A stretch of DNA of 64,000 nucleotides, taken from a virus. The notes under the pieces are model-generated. The model was given only the letters and a program-made list of their open reading frames with translations, was not told the DNA's origin and did no database searches. The stretch covers positions 156,490 to 220,489 of the IMG/VR virus record IMGVR_UViG_3300049855_000348. One strand, written 5' to 3'. Position numbers and translations under genes: made by a program. Shown here in pieces: positions 1-7,881 of the stretch. How positions within the stretch are numbered: the first letter of the stretch is position 1; each line of letters starts with the position of its first letter.

Positions 1-495
1 TGTCGCCACTGGCATCGACAACTGCATGCTGTCCAGAACTTCGGCACGATCGAGATGCACCTGGAATAGCGAGATGGCCATTGCACGGTTGTGCTGGGCC
101 AGTTGCAGGTCCTTGTTCAACAGGACTGCGAGGTTCTTCTCGAACGTACCCTGATCGCTCAGATCGAACGTAGTGGGTGCTGAAGCATCGGCCTTGGCCA
201 CTGTTCCACGTGGAACAACGCTTGGCAGCGCCACGGCCTTTGGACCACCAGCGGCAGCAGCCGGCTGACCCTGGCCGGAACCGCCCTGCCCGCCCGGCTG
301 ACCCTGGCCGCCAGCGGCTTGCGCGACCGCATTGGCCGGTTGAGCGGTCAATGGCGGGGCGATGGCCTGCGACTGTGGCGTAGGCGGCGGGAGCGCCACC
401 GCCTTGTGAGCCGGGTTCTGAGAGGTGGGCAGCGTCCCGAGGAGGTCATCCAGCATCTGGATGGCGGGTGGTTCTGGGGGCTGCTCTCCACTCAT
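1..495 (-). CDS. Unknown Pro/Gln/Gly-rich phage protein, C-terminus cut by window edge
   Basis: The leftward reading frame is open from the ATG at 493-495 to the window edge (165 codons seen). Its start overlaps the stop of the upstream gene (ATGA), which implies translational coupling. Residues 1-95 are low-complexity, rich in Pro, Ala, Gln and Gly with a short GGQGQPGG/GGSGQGQPAA-type repeat. The visible C-terminal part is more ordered and contains an aliphatic, helix-like stretch around AVLLNKDLQLAQHN. I recognise no family. The frame is supported by the overlap and by the similar composition of the next two leftward genes. Confidence 0.7.
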   Translation of the reverse strand, partial: MSGEQPPEPPAIQMLDDLLGTLPTSQNPAHKAVALPPPTPQSQAIAPPLTAQPANAVAQAAGGQGQPGGQGGSGQGQPAAAAGGPKAVALPSVVPRGTVAKADASAPTTFDLSDQGTFEKNLAVLLNKDLQLAQHNRAMAISLFQVHLDRAEVLDSMQLSMPVAT

Positions 496-1220
496 GCGTT
501 GAAGACCTGATCCAGCAGCTTGGTACGCTCCTCATCCGACAGCACGGCCTCTTTGAGTTCGGTGCTGCGGGGCGTGGTGAGCTTGCCGGGATTGGTGATC
601 TCGTGATGACCCTGCGGACGGCCTGCGCCGTCCTTGCCGTAGCCAGCCGGCACGTTCTTGCCGTCAGCGCCAGGGAAGATGTCCTTGGCACGCTGCGCTG
701 GGCGCTTGTCAGCCGCATCATCGTTGAAGGACTGCTTGTCGTCCGGGTTTGCAGCATCTTCAGCGGGCTGGACGGTGAGTTTTTCAACAGCCGTGCTGCC
801 ACCTTCAACACTCTCGACAGCCTGCACCACCGGCTTGCCGGAGGCACCCTGCTGACGATTCGCCATGGCATCCTGCTGGATGCCTTTGGAGGCGGCAGTC
901 GGGCTGATCTTGGTCGGCTTCGGCTGGGCGGTGAGGTTCTTGTTCACCTGCTCCTGCTGCTTCGGGTCGATACCCTGCTGGTGGGCCATGTCCGCCTTGA
1001 CGGCCTGATCACCCTGCTGGGCGTTGGCGGCAGCGGTGGCCTGCACTCCATTGGCCAGTTGCTGGGCGGCAGTCTGCACCTGCTGCTGGGGCTTGCCCGG
1101 TGCCATCTTCACCGGCTTGCCGGGAGTGGGCAGGGCGGTGCCGCCAGCGGCCTGGGCATTGGAGGAACCCTGAAGTTCTTCCAGGATGGCGGCGACGTTT
1201 TCGTGGTAGACTCGGCGCAT
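492..1220 (-). CDS. Unknown Gln/Lys/Pro-rich protein
   Basis: This 242-residue leftward gene starts with MRRVYHENVAAILEEL and has AAAGG before its ATG. A short predicted helical N-terminus is followed by a long low-complexity central region (PGKPVKMAPGKPQQQ, many Ala/Gln) and a charged C-terminus ending LDQVFNA. It sits between two genes of the same strand with 3-4 nt gaps or overlaps. No enzyme motif is visible. A scaffold, virion or nucleic-acid-associated role is possible but not shown. Confidence 0.75.
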   Translation of the reverse strand: MRRVYHENVAAILEELQGSSNAQAAGGTALPTPGKPVKMAPGKPQQQVQTAAQQLANGVQATAAANAQQGDQAVKADMAHQQGIDPKQQEQVNKNLTAQPKPTKISPTAASKGIQQDAMANRQQGASGKPVVQAVESVEGGSTAVEKLTVQPAEDAANPDDKQSFNDDAADKRPAQRAKDIFPGADGKNVPAGYGKDGAGRPQGHHEITNPGKLTTPRSTELKEAVLSDEERTKLLDQVFNA

Positions 1221-1223
1221 AGG

Positions 1224-1892
1224 TCAGACCTTTTTGAACTGGATGGCCAACTGGCTCTTGAGCACCCCAGCACCAACAGGCTTGAGCGCCTTGGACTGGA
1301 CGATGCGACCGAAACGACGGAGGGCGAGCGGATCCTTGGGATCGAGGGCGCTCTGCGTCTTCATGACGCGCACGATCTCCTTGACCAAGTTCGGCGACAT
1401 GACCTTCGAGCCCGGATCGACAGTCGTTCCCAGGGGAGCGATAGCACGGGTGACGTTGTCGAAACGGCGAATGCGCAGACTCGAACCGTCACGGCTGATG
1501 CGGTAGTGCTTGCCCTGTTTGCCGACGGCAACGATGGCAAGAATCTTGCTCTCTTTGAGATCGAAAAGGTTGGAATAGCCGATGTAATCCGCATTTTGGT
1601 AATGCAGACCACCCTTGCTCAGGAAGGTGATGTCGTAGCCCAGATCACGCAGCACCCACGACAGCGTCTGGAGCGTGCTGAGGAACTGGCCGTAGTCGCT
1701 GATGTCGATCGGGTAGTCGGTGCCACCCCACTTGTTCTTGATCGGACCCTTGGCCTCGACCTTCTTGACGATCGTGTTGATGCGATCGGCCTTCTCGTCG
1801 GAGCCGCTTTCACCGGTGGCGTAGGCCATGCCGTTGTAGGGCCAGCGATTCTGGAAGCCGGCGTTCTTGCGTTGGATGGTCAGCAGGTCCAT
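1224..1892 (-). CDS. Unknown 222-residue phage protein
   Basis: The leftward ATG at 1892 is preceded by GGAG six bases upstream. The protein is globular in composition, with no membrane segment, no Cys cluster and no nucleotide-binding loop. The part around FDNVTRAIAPLG to LKPVGAGVLKSQL resembles phage proteins of unknown function only in general character. It belongs to the leftward unit 2447-1 and lies directly downstream of the MFQKRT gene. Confidence 0.75.
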   Translation of the reverse strand: MDLLTIQRKNAGFQNRWPYNGMAYATGESGSDEKADRINTIVKKVEAKGPIKNKWGGTDYPIDISDYGQFLSTLQTLSWVLRDLGYDITFLSKGGLHYQNADYIGYSNLFDLKESKILAIVAVGKQGKHYRISRDGSSLRIRRFDNVTRAIAPLGTTVDPGSKVMSPNLVKEIVRVMKTQSALDPKDPLALRRFGRIVQSKALKPVGAGVLKSQLAIQFKKV

Positions 1893-1895
1893 GGG

Positions 1896-2447
1896 TTACT
1901 CCACCAGCTTGGCGAGATCTTTGACGGCGTTCATCACGGCCTGGATGGGGCCACGCAACGTCAGTTTGTGAGTCTTGATCGAGTTGTCGCTGGCCTTGTT
2001 CTCGGTCAGCGCCTGGATGAGCAGGTCGACGGTCTTGATATTGGCCGTCACCTCGGTCATCTTGTCGGACACGTCCTGGAGAGTGTTCAACGACGTGGCA
2101 GGCTTCTTGAGCTTGACTTCTGGGTTCGTGGGTGGCTTTGCGCCCTGATTTTGGCCGTTGGGGGCTCCAGCCTTGTTTTGTGGCTGCATGCCGCTAGCCT
2201 GCCCGGCCTTGGGATCCACCGCTGGGGCTTCACCCGGCATATCGAGGGGCGACGTGCCACCAGCTTCGCTGATGATATCCTCGGGCTTCATGCGAACGCC
2301 GAGTTCTTCCAGAACGCTGTTGACGCGGGGATCCACCTTGCCGCGCTCTTCGCGCATCTTGTTTTCCGAATGGTTCGGATCGACGCCCATCTTCTGGAGG
2401 GCTTTGGCGACTTGGGCATTCACTCCACCGGTGCGTTTCTGAAACAT
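1896..2447 (-). CDS. Unknown protein with proline-rich linker and C-terminal helix
   Basis: I chose the ATG at 2447 (MFQKRTGG) over a GTG six bases upstream because GGGAG lies six bases before it. The protein is 183 residues: a charged N-terminal half with ALQKMGVDPNHSENK and a similar VLEELGVRMKPEDI, a Pro/Ala/Gln linker, and a C-terminal helical segment. The repeated LGV-type pattern in the first 60 residues may be an internal duplication. Function unknown. First gene of the leftward unit at the left edge. Confidence 0.75.
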   Translation of the reverse strand: MFQKRTGGVNAQVAKALQKMGVDPNHSENKMREERGKVDPRVNSVLEELGVRMKPEDIISEAGGTSPLDMPGEAPAVDPKAGQASGMQPQNKAGAPNGQNQGAKPPTNPEVKLKKPATSLNTLQDVSDKMTEVTANIKTVDLLIQALTENKASDNSIKTHKLTLRGPIQAVMNAVKDLAKLVE

Positions 2448-2486
2448 GGTCACTCCCGGCTATCAGCCTGTCACATAGGTACCAGC

Positions 2487-3938
2487 ATGTTGACCTTCTC
2501 CTACTCGAACGCTTGGACAGCCACCTACCAGGGTGACGTTCGGGGCGTCGCGTGGCTGAAGCGTCTGTTCACCTACACCGACATGGCAGACACCCGGCAC
2601 AAGCAGCGGCTGGGTTATTTTCCCTCCTACTGCACGCTCGACACCGATGGGTGCCGGATGTCCCACGGGCAGGTGATCCACGCTGTACGGCACGCCAAAG
2701 CCGACGGCATCCCCATCACGATCAATGACCCCAGTTGCCGGTATCTGGTCGAATCTGGTCCTATCCCGCCAGATTACCTTCCGGAGATCACCGGGTACGA
2801 CTACCAACTTTTGTCAGCCCAGATCGCCCTGGGCAGCGGGCACGGGCTGGTGGTGATCGCCACCGGTGGTGGCAAGACCGTCGTGATCGGGATGGTGCTC
2901 AAAGCTCTGGCCACCATGACCAACGTTCAGGGTATCCTGATCCTGATCTACTCGAAGGACCTGCTGAACCAAACCGCCAAGCGGATGGAGAAGTACGGTG
3001 TCCCAAGTGACGACATCGGTGTCATCCACTCCGACATCCCACCAGCCAAGCAGGCTATCGCAGCCACGAAGCGCATCGTGCTCGCCACCCACACCTCCAT
3101 CGCCAAGTACCATGGGGTGATCGAACGGACGCAATACGTGCTGGTCGATGAGGGTCACCGGGCGGTCGGCCCACTTTACTCCGCCCTGTTCGGCAAGCTG
3201 CCCAACCTCGTGAACATCCTCGGCTTCACCGCCACACCATGGGACAACGAAGCTGAGCGGATGAAGATGCTGGCGATCTATGGCCAGATCCTGGTGAACA
3301 TCCCGGTGCGCTTCCTCATCGATCGCGGTGTGTTGATGAATCCCGAGGTCTACTTCATCAAGCTCTACTACAAAGACCGCGACATCAAACTGTGCAATCA
3401 GATGGAATGGCGTGAAGCCAAGACTCAGTTCATTCTTGAAGACCGTAACCGCAATCTGCTACCGATCGTTGCTCTGAAGAAGTTCGGTGGTCGCATGCTC
3501 GTCATCTATGACGATCTCGACCATGGCGAGCATCTACAACAACTTTACATCGAGCAAGGTTTCGAGACTCGTCTCGCTGAAGGAAAGACTTCCACTAAGA
3601 ATCGTGCGAATGCCATCGAATGGTTCGAGCAAGACTGCGAGCCTGGACAGTGGGGCAAGGTTCTGCTCGCCTCGAAGGTATTCGATGAGGGTGTCGACAT
3701 CAAAGGCGGCTGCGACATTTTCTTCGCCATCGGTGCCGGAAAAGATGTCAGCAAAGTTGCACAGCGACTCGGTCGTGCTCTACGAAAAAACCGCAGCGGT
3801 AAACTGCGGTGTTTCGACTGCCAGGACAGCAATCATCCAATCCTGTCGCGGTGGTCATCCACTCGTCGTGGGGCGATCGAGGATCTGAAGATTCCGGTGA
3901 AGACGATCAGCCTGGAAGAGTTTGCGGTTCTGACTTGA
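2487..3938 (+). CDS. uvsW: Superfamily 2 DNA helicase, UvsW-like
   Basis: A 483-residue SF2 helicase. A T4-UvsW-like role would be branch migration and fork regression during recombination-dependent replication. Visible motifs: GGGKT (Walker A, about residues 127-131), DEGH (221-224), TATP (248-251), DEGVDIKGG and QRLGRALRK (motif VI, near 430). The N-terminal ~100 residues match the position of the UvsW substrate-recognition domain. The length is close to T4 UvsW (503). The open frame extends much further upstream, but only as a shadow of leftward genes, so I take the ATG at 2487. It is a lone rightward gene among leftward ones and overlaps the convergent gene 3907-4296 by 32 bases. Confidence 0.88.
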   Translation: MLTFSYSNAWTATYQGDVRGVAWLKRLFTYTDMADTRHKQRLGYFPSYCTLDTDGCRMSHGQVIHAVRHAKADGIPITINDPSCRYLVESGPIPPDYLPEITGYDYQLLSAQIALGSGHGLVVIATGGGKTVVIGMVLKALATMTNVQGILILIYSKDLLNQTAKRMEKYGVPSDDIGVIHSDIPPAKQAIAATKRIVLATHTSIAKYHGVIERTQYVLVDEGHRAVGPLYSALFGKLPNLVNILGFTATPWDNEAERMKMLAIYGQILVNIPVRFLIDRGVLMNPEVYFIKLYYKDRDIKLCNQMEWREAKTQFILEDRNRNLLPIVALKKFGGRMLVIYDDLDHGEHLQQLYIEQGFETRLAEGKTSTKNRANAIEWFEQDCEPGQWGKVLLASKVFDEGVDIKGGCDIFFAIGAGKDVSKVAQRLGRALRKNRSGKLRCFDCQDSNHPILSRWSSTRRGAIEDLKIPVKTISLEEFAVLT

Positions 3939-4296
3939 CCAGGAGTTGTTCGACTTTTTTGGCGAACGCTTCCAGCATGTTTTCCACGCCAGAGGTCATG
4001 TTCAACCTCGTCTGCTCTTGGCAGTAGCTGGGCACGTGATCGAACCAGTGCCAGTTCCACTTTCCTGAGTAGGGATTGAGATGGCCTCCACAGTCGTGTG
4101 TGGGGAGATGCTTGATTGCGGCTGGGATATCCTCGAAATGGCAGGCCAGCCAGTCATCCATGGGCCGGACACGAAGAGGGCCAGCCACCGTGTTGATCCG
4201 GAACTCTTTGTTCCAATCGCACGGTACTTCCTCCAGGTGAAGACGATCCTTCAGCTTGAGCAGGCCGGCGAGCACTTCTTTGGTCAGGTCGATCAT
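3907..4296 (-). CDS. Unknown 129-residue protein
   Basis: Starts MIDLTKEVLAGLLKLK at 4296, overlapping the upstream stop (ATGA). It has a helical N-terminus, then a Trp/His/Cys-containing middle (CHFEDIPAAIKHLPTHDCGGHLNPYSGKWNWHWFDH) which could hold a metal or simply be compact. The 3' end overlaps the convergent helicase gene. No family recognised. Confidence 0.7.
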   Translation of the reverse strand: MIDLTKEVLAGLLKLKDRLHLEEVPCDWNKEFRINTVAGPLRVRPMDDWLACHFEDIPAAIKHLPTHDCGGHLNPYSGKWNWHWFDHVPSYCQEQTRLNMTSGVENMLEAFAKKVEQLLVKSEPQTLPG

Positions 4297-4580
4297 GTGA
4301 TGACTCCGTTCGTGAGATTCAGTTCTCCGACGTAGAGGTAGTTGTGCCCCTGGCTGATGGATGGGTCTGGGTAGTGGGCCGGTGGTTCGGCGAAGGTACA
4401 CCCATCACCGAACTTCAACAGCTTCAGATGTCCGAGCGTCTTGCTACCAAGATCGTGGTTTTGGTAAGCCGCCCACCGTCCACCACGTTCACGTACCGTT
4501 GTCAGTGCCTGTGGATGGATACACTTCCCCTCAGCATTTTCATTCTCGGGGTCGATGAGTTTGGCGACAGTGGTGGTCAT
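4293..4580 (-). CDS. Unknown 95-residue protein
   Basis: The ATG at 4580 has GAGGA eight bases upstream and starts MTTTVAKLIDPENENAEGKC. Two Cys and several His in the first 25 residues are too sparse to call a zinc site. It ends LNLTNGVIT and is coupled by ATGA to the gene at 3907-4296. Function unknown. Confidence 0.72.
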   Translation of the reverse strand: MTTTVAKLIDPENENAEGKCIHPQALTTVRERGGRWAAYQNHDLGSKTLGHLKLLKFGDGCTFAEPPAHYPDPSISQGHNYLYVGELNLTNGVIT

Positions 4581-4605
4581 GTGATTCCTCGGGTTGATTG
4601 GTGTT

Positions 4606-4797
4606 TCAGCGTGAGATGTAGAAGCCAGCGCGATCCTTGCCGACGAGATCTTCGAGTTCTTTGTGAGCTTTGATGGCTGCCTGCTCAGCCTCAGCGAAAG
4701 CCAGCGCAGCAGCATGCCGCTTCTCACTGGCTGCTTTGGCAGCAGCACCGAGGGTGCGAGCGAGAGCATCGAAATCGGCAGCGGGTTTCTGACTCAT
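4606..4797 (-). CDS. Small Ala/Glu-rich helical protein
   Basis: 63 residues, almost entirely Ala, Glu, Lys and Leu from position 10 to 55, so probably one long helix or coiled coil. The ATG at 4797 overlaps the stop of the upstream gene (ATGA). It is the second gene of a short unit driven by the early promoter at 5082-5109. Function unknown. Confidence 0.7.
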   Translation of the reverse strand: MSQKPAADFDALARTLGAAAKAASEKRHAAALAFAEAEQAAIKAHKELEDLVGKDRAGFYISR

Positions 4798-5075
4798 ACC
4801 ATGACCTCCGTCTTGTGGGTGCTGTATTGTGGGCTGAAGATCGTCAGAGCCTTTACGACGCCATTCCATTCTTTCTTGATGATTTCCTCCGCCTCTGCGA
4901 GCACAGCGTTCATCTCGGCACCGTAGCGGATCCACGCCTGCTTTCTGCCGTTGATGGTGAACGTGATGAGGTATGGCTTCAGACCATTGACCTCTCCCAG
5001 CTTGAAGAAGGACGCCTTGGTGTATTCCACCCAGGCACCTTCGTATTCGGCGGTCTTTTTGTCTTCGTTGTTCAT
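4794..5075 (-). CDS. Unknown small early protein, leaderless start
   Basis: 93 residues from the ATG at 5075 (MNNEDKKTAEYEG). A GTG two codons upstream is possible, but the -10 box TATACT ends six bases before the ATG, so transcription should start on the A of the ATG and exclude the GTG. A mixed sheet/helix protein with LITFTINGRKQAWIRYG; no family recognised. Coupled to the Ala/Glu-rich gene downstream. Confidence 0.75.
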   Translation of the reverse strand: MNNEDKKTAEYEGAWVEYTKASFFKLGEVNGLKPYLITFTINGRKQAWIRYGAEMNAVLAEAEEIIKKEWNGVVKALTIFSPQYSTHKTEVMV

Positions 5076-5081
5076 GTCCAC

Positions 5082-5109
5082 AGTATAGCGACTAAAAGGT
5101 CGCTGTCAA
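5082..5109 (-). promoter_or_regulatory. Early sigma70-type promoter with dyad spacer, leaderless
   Basis: On the minus strand TTGACA, a 16-nt spacer and TATACT. The spacer reads GCGAC-CTTTTA-GTCGC, a perfect 5-bp inverted repeat. The ATG at 5075 follows the -10 box after six bases. Confidence 0.85.
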
Positions 5110-5113
5110 CACC

Positions 5114-5197
5114 CTATCCGAACAGCGCCTTGAGGCGGAACAGGAAGCTCGGCTTCGTGACGGGGTAGCGGCCAGCGGAGTTTGAGGTGTTACGCAC
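5114..5197 (-). CDS. 27-residue basic peptide, GTG start
   Basis: The minus-strand GTG at 5197 is preceded by AGGAA with normal spacing, and the frame runs 27 codons to TAG at 5114-5116 (MRNTSNSAGRYPVTKPSF, ending FRLKALFG). It is basic with an amphipathic C-terminus. It fills the gap between two early leftward genes and stops just before the promoter at 5082-5109. Short, so moderate confidence. Confidence 0.45.
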   Translation of the reverse strand: MRNTSNSAGRYPVTKPSFLFRLKALFG

Positions 5198-5248
5198 GGT
5201 GTGTTCCTACTAGGGGGAGGCGTTCTGTTTTCTAGAAAATAGAATGGG

Positions 5249-5461
5249 TTAGCGACCACGTGGGGATGGTTCGCCGTCCTTCTGGACGTAGGGGGCGATC
5301 TTCACACCCGGATTCCAACGTTTCGCAAACGCCGCCTTGTTTCTCTCCCAATGGGCAAGAGCAGCCTCTTCACCCCGTTCGCTTGCGAGGTATTCGTAGA
5401 TCAAGCCATCGCTGACGTTGACGTAGAGGTGGACGAGAGGGAGTTCGGCGGTGGTGCTCAT
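5249..5461 (-). CDS. Unknown 70-residue early protein, leaderless start
   Basis: Starts MSTTAELPLVHLYVNVSDG at 5461, six bases after a TATAAT box, so the message should be leaderless. Contains a charged helical middle (ASERGEEAALAHWERNKAAFAKRW) and ends in a basic tail. No family recognised. Confidence 0.75.
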   Translation of the reverse strand: MSTTAELPLVHLYVNVSDGLIYEYLASERGEEAALAHWERNKAAFAKRWNPGVKIAPYVQKDGEPSPRGR

Positions 5462-5467
5462 GCCCAG

Positions 5468-5495
5468 ATTATAGCGACACTTTAGTCTAAGTCAA
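5468..5495 (-). promoter_or_regulatory. Early promoter, leaderless
   Basis: Minus strand TTGACT, 16 nt (TAGACTAAAGTGTCGC), TATAAT; the ATG at 5461 follows after six bases. The spacer carries the common imperfect dyad. Confidence 0.85.
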
Positions 5496-5520
5496 CACCT
5501 TCCTCAACACCGGTCATGGC

Positions 5521-5526
5521 TACATA
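5521..5526 (+). promoter_or_regulatory. Candidate late-promoter hexamer TACATA
   Basis: TACATA followed by AGCC and the ATG at 5531. It matches the TANMTA hexamer found 4-5 nt before other late-looking genes. Its function as a late promoter is inferred from position only. Confidence 0.4.
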
Positions 5527-5530
5527 AGCC

Positions 5531-5707
5531 ATGAACCTCAAGCCCCTCGTCGAAGATACCTGTTCCGGCAACGTGGCTGCATTTACCCGGGCTCGCATTG
5601 GTGGCGGGGATGACAAGGTCGTCCGCAAGCCTGTAGAAAAGAAGAAGGGTACCGGACTCAAGCCCGGTACCCTCTTCGACTTCGTCAACGGCTACAAGAA
5701 ACGCTAG
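5531..5707 (+). CDS. Small rightward protein against the local gene direction
   Basis: 58 residues, MNLKPLVEDTCSGNVAAFTRARIG, a lysine-rich middle, ending FDFVNGYKKR. I prefer it to the minus-strand frame here because the sequence looks like a real phage small protein and a TACATA hexamer sits four bases before its ATG. There is no Shine-Dalgarno. The short acidic start followed by SGNVA and a basic tail recalls small head-associated proteins of T4-like phages, which is only an impression. A strong hairpin (5647-5672) lies inside the gene. Confidence 0.55.
   Translation: MNLKPLVEDTCSGNVAAFTRARIGGGDDKVVRKPVEKKKGTGLKPGTLFDFVNGYKKR
5647..5672 (-). terminator. Hairpin, likely terminator for the leftward replication unit
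   Basis: A perfect 9-bp stem GGGTACCGG/CCGGTACCC with an 8-nt loop. Read on the minus strand it lies about 30 nt past the stop of the 458-residue gene and is followed by TTCTTCTTTTC, giving an intrinsic-terminator shape. On the plus strand it is inside the 58-residue gene. Confidence 0.5.
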
Positions 5708-7080
5708 CCGGCAAGCTGACCGGTTGCCTTGAGCAATCCGTTCAGCAGATCTTCAGCCGAGGCCGAGGCACCTGCCGGGGGTGGATTGCTGACCGGTGGA
5801 GCCTGCTGGACCGACGATTGAGCCACGACCGGGGGCACAACAGGGTTCGTCGATACCGAGGGCGGTACGGGCATCCCAGCGTCACTGCGGATGGCAGCCT
5901 TGATGTCAGAGACCTTCTCCAGGTCCTCCAACTTGGGCATGCTCACCCGGGTTGATGGCAGGGTAGCAGGAGCCGAGTGCAGGGGCGGCGGCACATGCTG
6001 GTGGCTGGTGGTGGGCTCGGCTGGCTTGAAGACCACAACCGGTTCCTGAGGCTGTGCGGTCGGACCATTGATCGGCACCCCACCCTCCTTGAACAAGCTC
6101 TGCTGGCCTTTGCTGGCGTTCTCCTTGGCGATCACGGCGTCAGACTCGGCGATGAGCGCCTTGTATGCCTTCTCAGCGTCGGTGATGTTCTTGGCCCCGG
6201 TGACGGTCTCGATCTGCTCCGGAGTGAACATGCTACGGCTGTTCAACTCGTCGACCATCTTTTTGAGATCGGCGTCGATCTGTTCCTTGGTGCGACGACC
6301 ACGCTGAACCGTTCCAGAGATCGGCGGCTTGCTGCTACCAACACCAGTCAGGATCTGCTTGGTATCGGTGGTGACACCGGCTGTCTGAGCGGGTGATCCG
6401 AGGCTGGGCGGGGTGGCCGGCTGACCGTTGTTGCTGAAGGGGAGCGATGTCACCTCGTAGATGTCCGGCACTTCAATGTCGATCCAGTCGACCGCATCCA
6501 TCATCATCTCCATCGCCCAGTCGGTCGAATAGAGAGGGAAACTACCAAGCTGACGAGCCGCGATCTCCGCTTCGGCCAGGATGACACCGAACACATAGCG
6601 ATCAGGAACCTGACCAGCACCGCCGATGGTGCCGAGTTTGATGAGACGACCGGCGATATCGGCATCGTAGTCCTTCACCACACGGTTTTTCACGTCGGTG
6701 CCGGAGAGTTCCAGCGTCGCAAAAGTGGCGGTTACCAGACCAAACGAGCAATCCCACTTCACGCGGGCATTGAGTGATGCCATCAGACGCTGTTGGTCAC
6801 TGACCATCAGGCAACCTTTGTCGTTGCCCTCAAGTTTGTTCTTCAGGTACCAACCCCAGACCTCGTTCGAGTTGATGTTCTGGACTCGACTGGTGTTGTC
6901 CAAGCTGATGATGTTCTTCTCAGCATCGAACTTGAAATTCTTGTGGTTGGCCTGGATCGCCTTGAGCAGGTACTTCACCGGCACGCCGATGACACGCGCC
7001 ATCTCGAAGGCGGTGAACTTCGGCAAGACATCCTTGCTGAGCTTGATCGACTCGACGATGGATTCACGAGTGATTTTCAT
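5704..7080 (-). CDS. Unknown 458-residue protein with winged-helix-like N-terminus
   Basis: Starts MKITRESIVESIKLSKDVLPKFTAFEMARVIGVPVKYLLKAIQ, where FTAFEMARVIGVPVKYLLKAI looks like a helix-turn-helix. Residues 60-210 are compact. After about residue 215 it becomes a Pro/Gln/Ser-rich linker with a second helical island (RRTKEQIDADLKKMVDEL), then a long Pro/Val-rich tail ending in a helix (SAEDLLNGLLKATGQLAG). The end-loaded helix after a flexible linker suggests a partner-binding tip, as in some replication accessory proteins; this is inference. It overlaps the next gene by four bases at both ends. Confidence 0.75.
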   Translation of the reverse strand: MKITRESIVESIKLSKDVLPKFTAFEMARVIGVPVKYLLKAIQANHKNFKFDAEKNIISLDNTSRVQNINSNEVWGWYLKNKLEGNDKGCLMVSDQQRLMASLNARVKWDCSFGLVTATFATLELSGTDVKNRVVKDYDADIAGRLIKLGTIGGAGQVPDRYVFGVILAEAEIAARQLGSFPLYSTDWAMEMMMDAVDWIDIEVPDIYEVTSLPFSNNGQPATPPSLGSPAQTAGVTTDTKQILTGVGSSKPPISGTVQRGRRTKEQIDADLKKMVDELNSRSMFTPEQIETVTGAKNITDAEKAYKALIAESDAVIAKENASKGQQSLFKEGGVPINGPTAQPQEPVVVFKPAEPTTSHQHVPPPLHSAPATLPSTRVSMPKLEDLEKVSDIKAAIRSDAGMPVPPSVSTNPVVPPVVAQSSVQQAPPVSNPPPAGASASAEDLLNGLLKATGQLAG

Positions 7081-7874
7081 GAGTCGGCTCCCTTATGAGC
7101 GAGTTGTTGACCGGTGATGGTGATCGTGCCGGAAGTGGTGACGATGTGGACATAGCCGCTGTCGGCTTCCACCTCGATGTCGAGCACGACACCACCACGA
7201 CACTTGCTGTCTGGTGTGGTATCGAGTCGACCGAAGAGCTTGGAAGAGAGTTCGGTGTGAAGCTGTTGGAAAGGACGTTCCAGACCGTTGGCCTGAATCA
7301 GTGTCTTGGCCGTCGAATAGGTCGCTTCGTTCTGTGCCAGCGCATAGGCAGCTTCCAGCATCGACTGGAGTTTCTTGTGATCGGTGCGCGGCGGCTTGAC
7401 GGTGATATTCACTGGTCTTTGCGGGGCTGCGATGGTTGGAGCCGGAGCACCAGGAGCGACAGCAGGGGCGCTAGTCGCTGGGCGTGTTGGATCTACCGGG
7501 CGCAGATGCTTTCCAGCCGCAAGGGTTGACGGAGCGACCGCAGCCACGGTGACACCAGACTCACTGATGGGTGAACCGAGCGGAATCGGGCCATTCTCTT
7601 CGTGCGGTCGAGGAACAGCACCTCCAGCACCCATGATCTCAGGAACCGAACCTTCTTCACTGTCGAGATTGATCGCCTTTTTCGGATCGAACGACACGCT
7701 CTTGTTCATCTGAGTTGGTGTCTTCTTCTCATTGAGGACAGTGACGATCTCGGTGTCGTTCAGTTGTCCGAACAGAGCGGCGGTCCATCCGAGAGATTTC
7801 ACCTTGTGCCAGATAACACCCTTGGCGATCATGTTCCCTTTGTATGGAATCAGTTCATCGTGATCAAAAGCCAT
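7077..7874 (-). CDS. Unknown 265-residue protein of the replication block
   Basis: I take the ATG at 7874 (MAFDHDELIPYKGNMIAKGVIWHKVKSLGW); the open frame extends upstream only into the resolvase gene. The N-terminal 60 residues look folded, a Pro/Ala-rich linker covers about 85-150, and a C-terminal domain contains two helices and a beta-rich end (SGYVHIVTTSGTITITGQQL). It shares the layout of folded head, long Pro/Ala linker and folded tail with the 458-residue neighbour. No family recognised. Confidence 0.72.
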   Translation of the reverse strand: MAFDHDELIPYKGNMIAKGVIWHKVKSLGWTAALFGQLNDTEIVTVLNEKKTPTQMNKSVSFDPKKAINLDSEEGSVPEIMGAGGAVPRPHEENGPIPLGSPISESGVTVAAVAPSTLAAGKHLRPVDPTRPATSAPAVAPGAPAPTIAAPQRPVNITVKPPRTDHKKLQSMLEAAYALAQNEATYSTAKTLIQANGLERPFQQLHTELSSKLFGRLDTTPDSKCRGGVVLDIEVEADSGYVHIVTTSGTITITGQQLAHKGADS

Positions 7875-7881
7875 GGTTTCT

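Noticed and set aside
468-2486. Giant N-terminal extension of the helicase on the plus strand
   Set aside because: It is the shadow of three well-supported leftward genes; the helicase fold starts at 2487.
5482-5688. Leftward 68-codon frame
   Set aside because: It runs through the promoter at 5468-5495 and opposes the more convincing 58-residue plus-strand gene.
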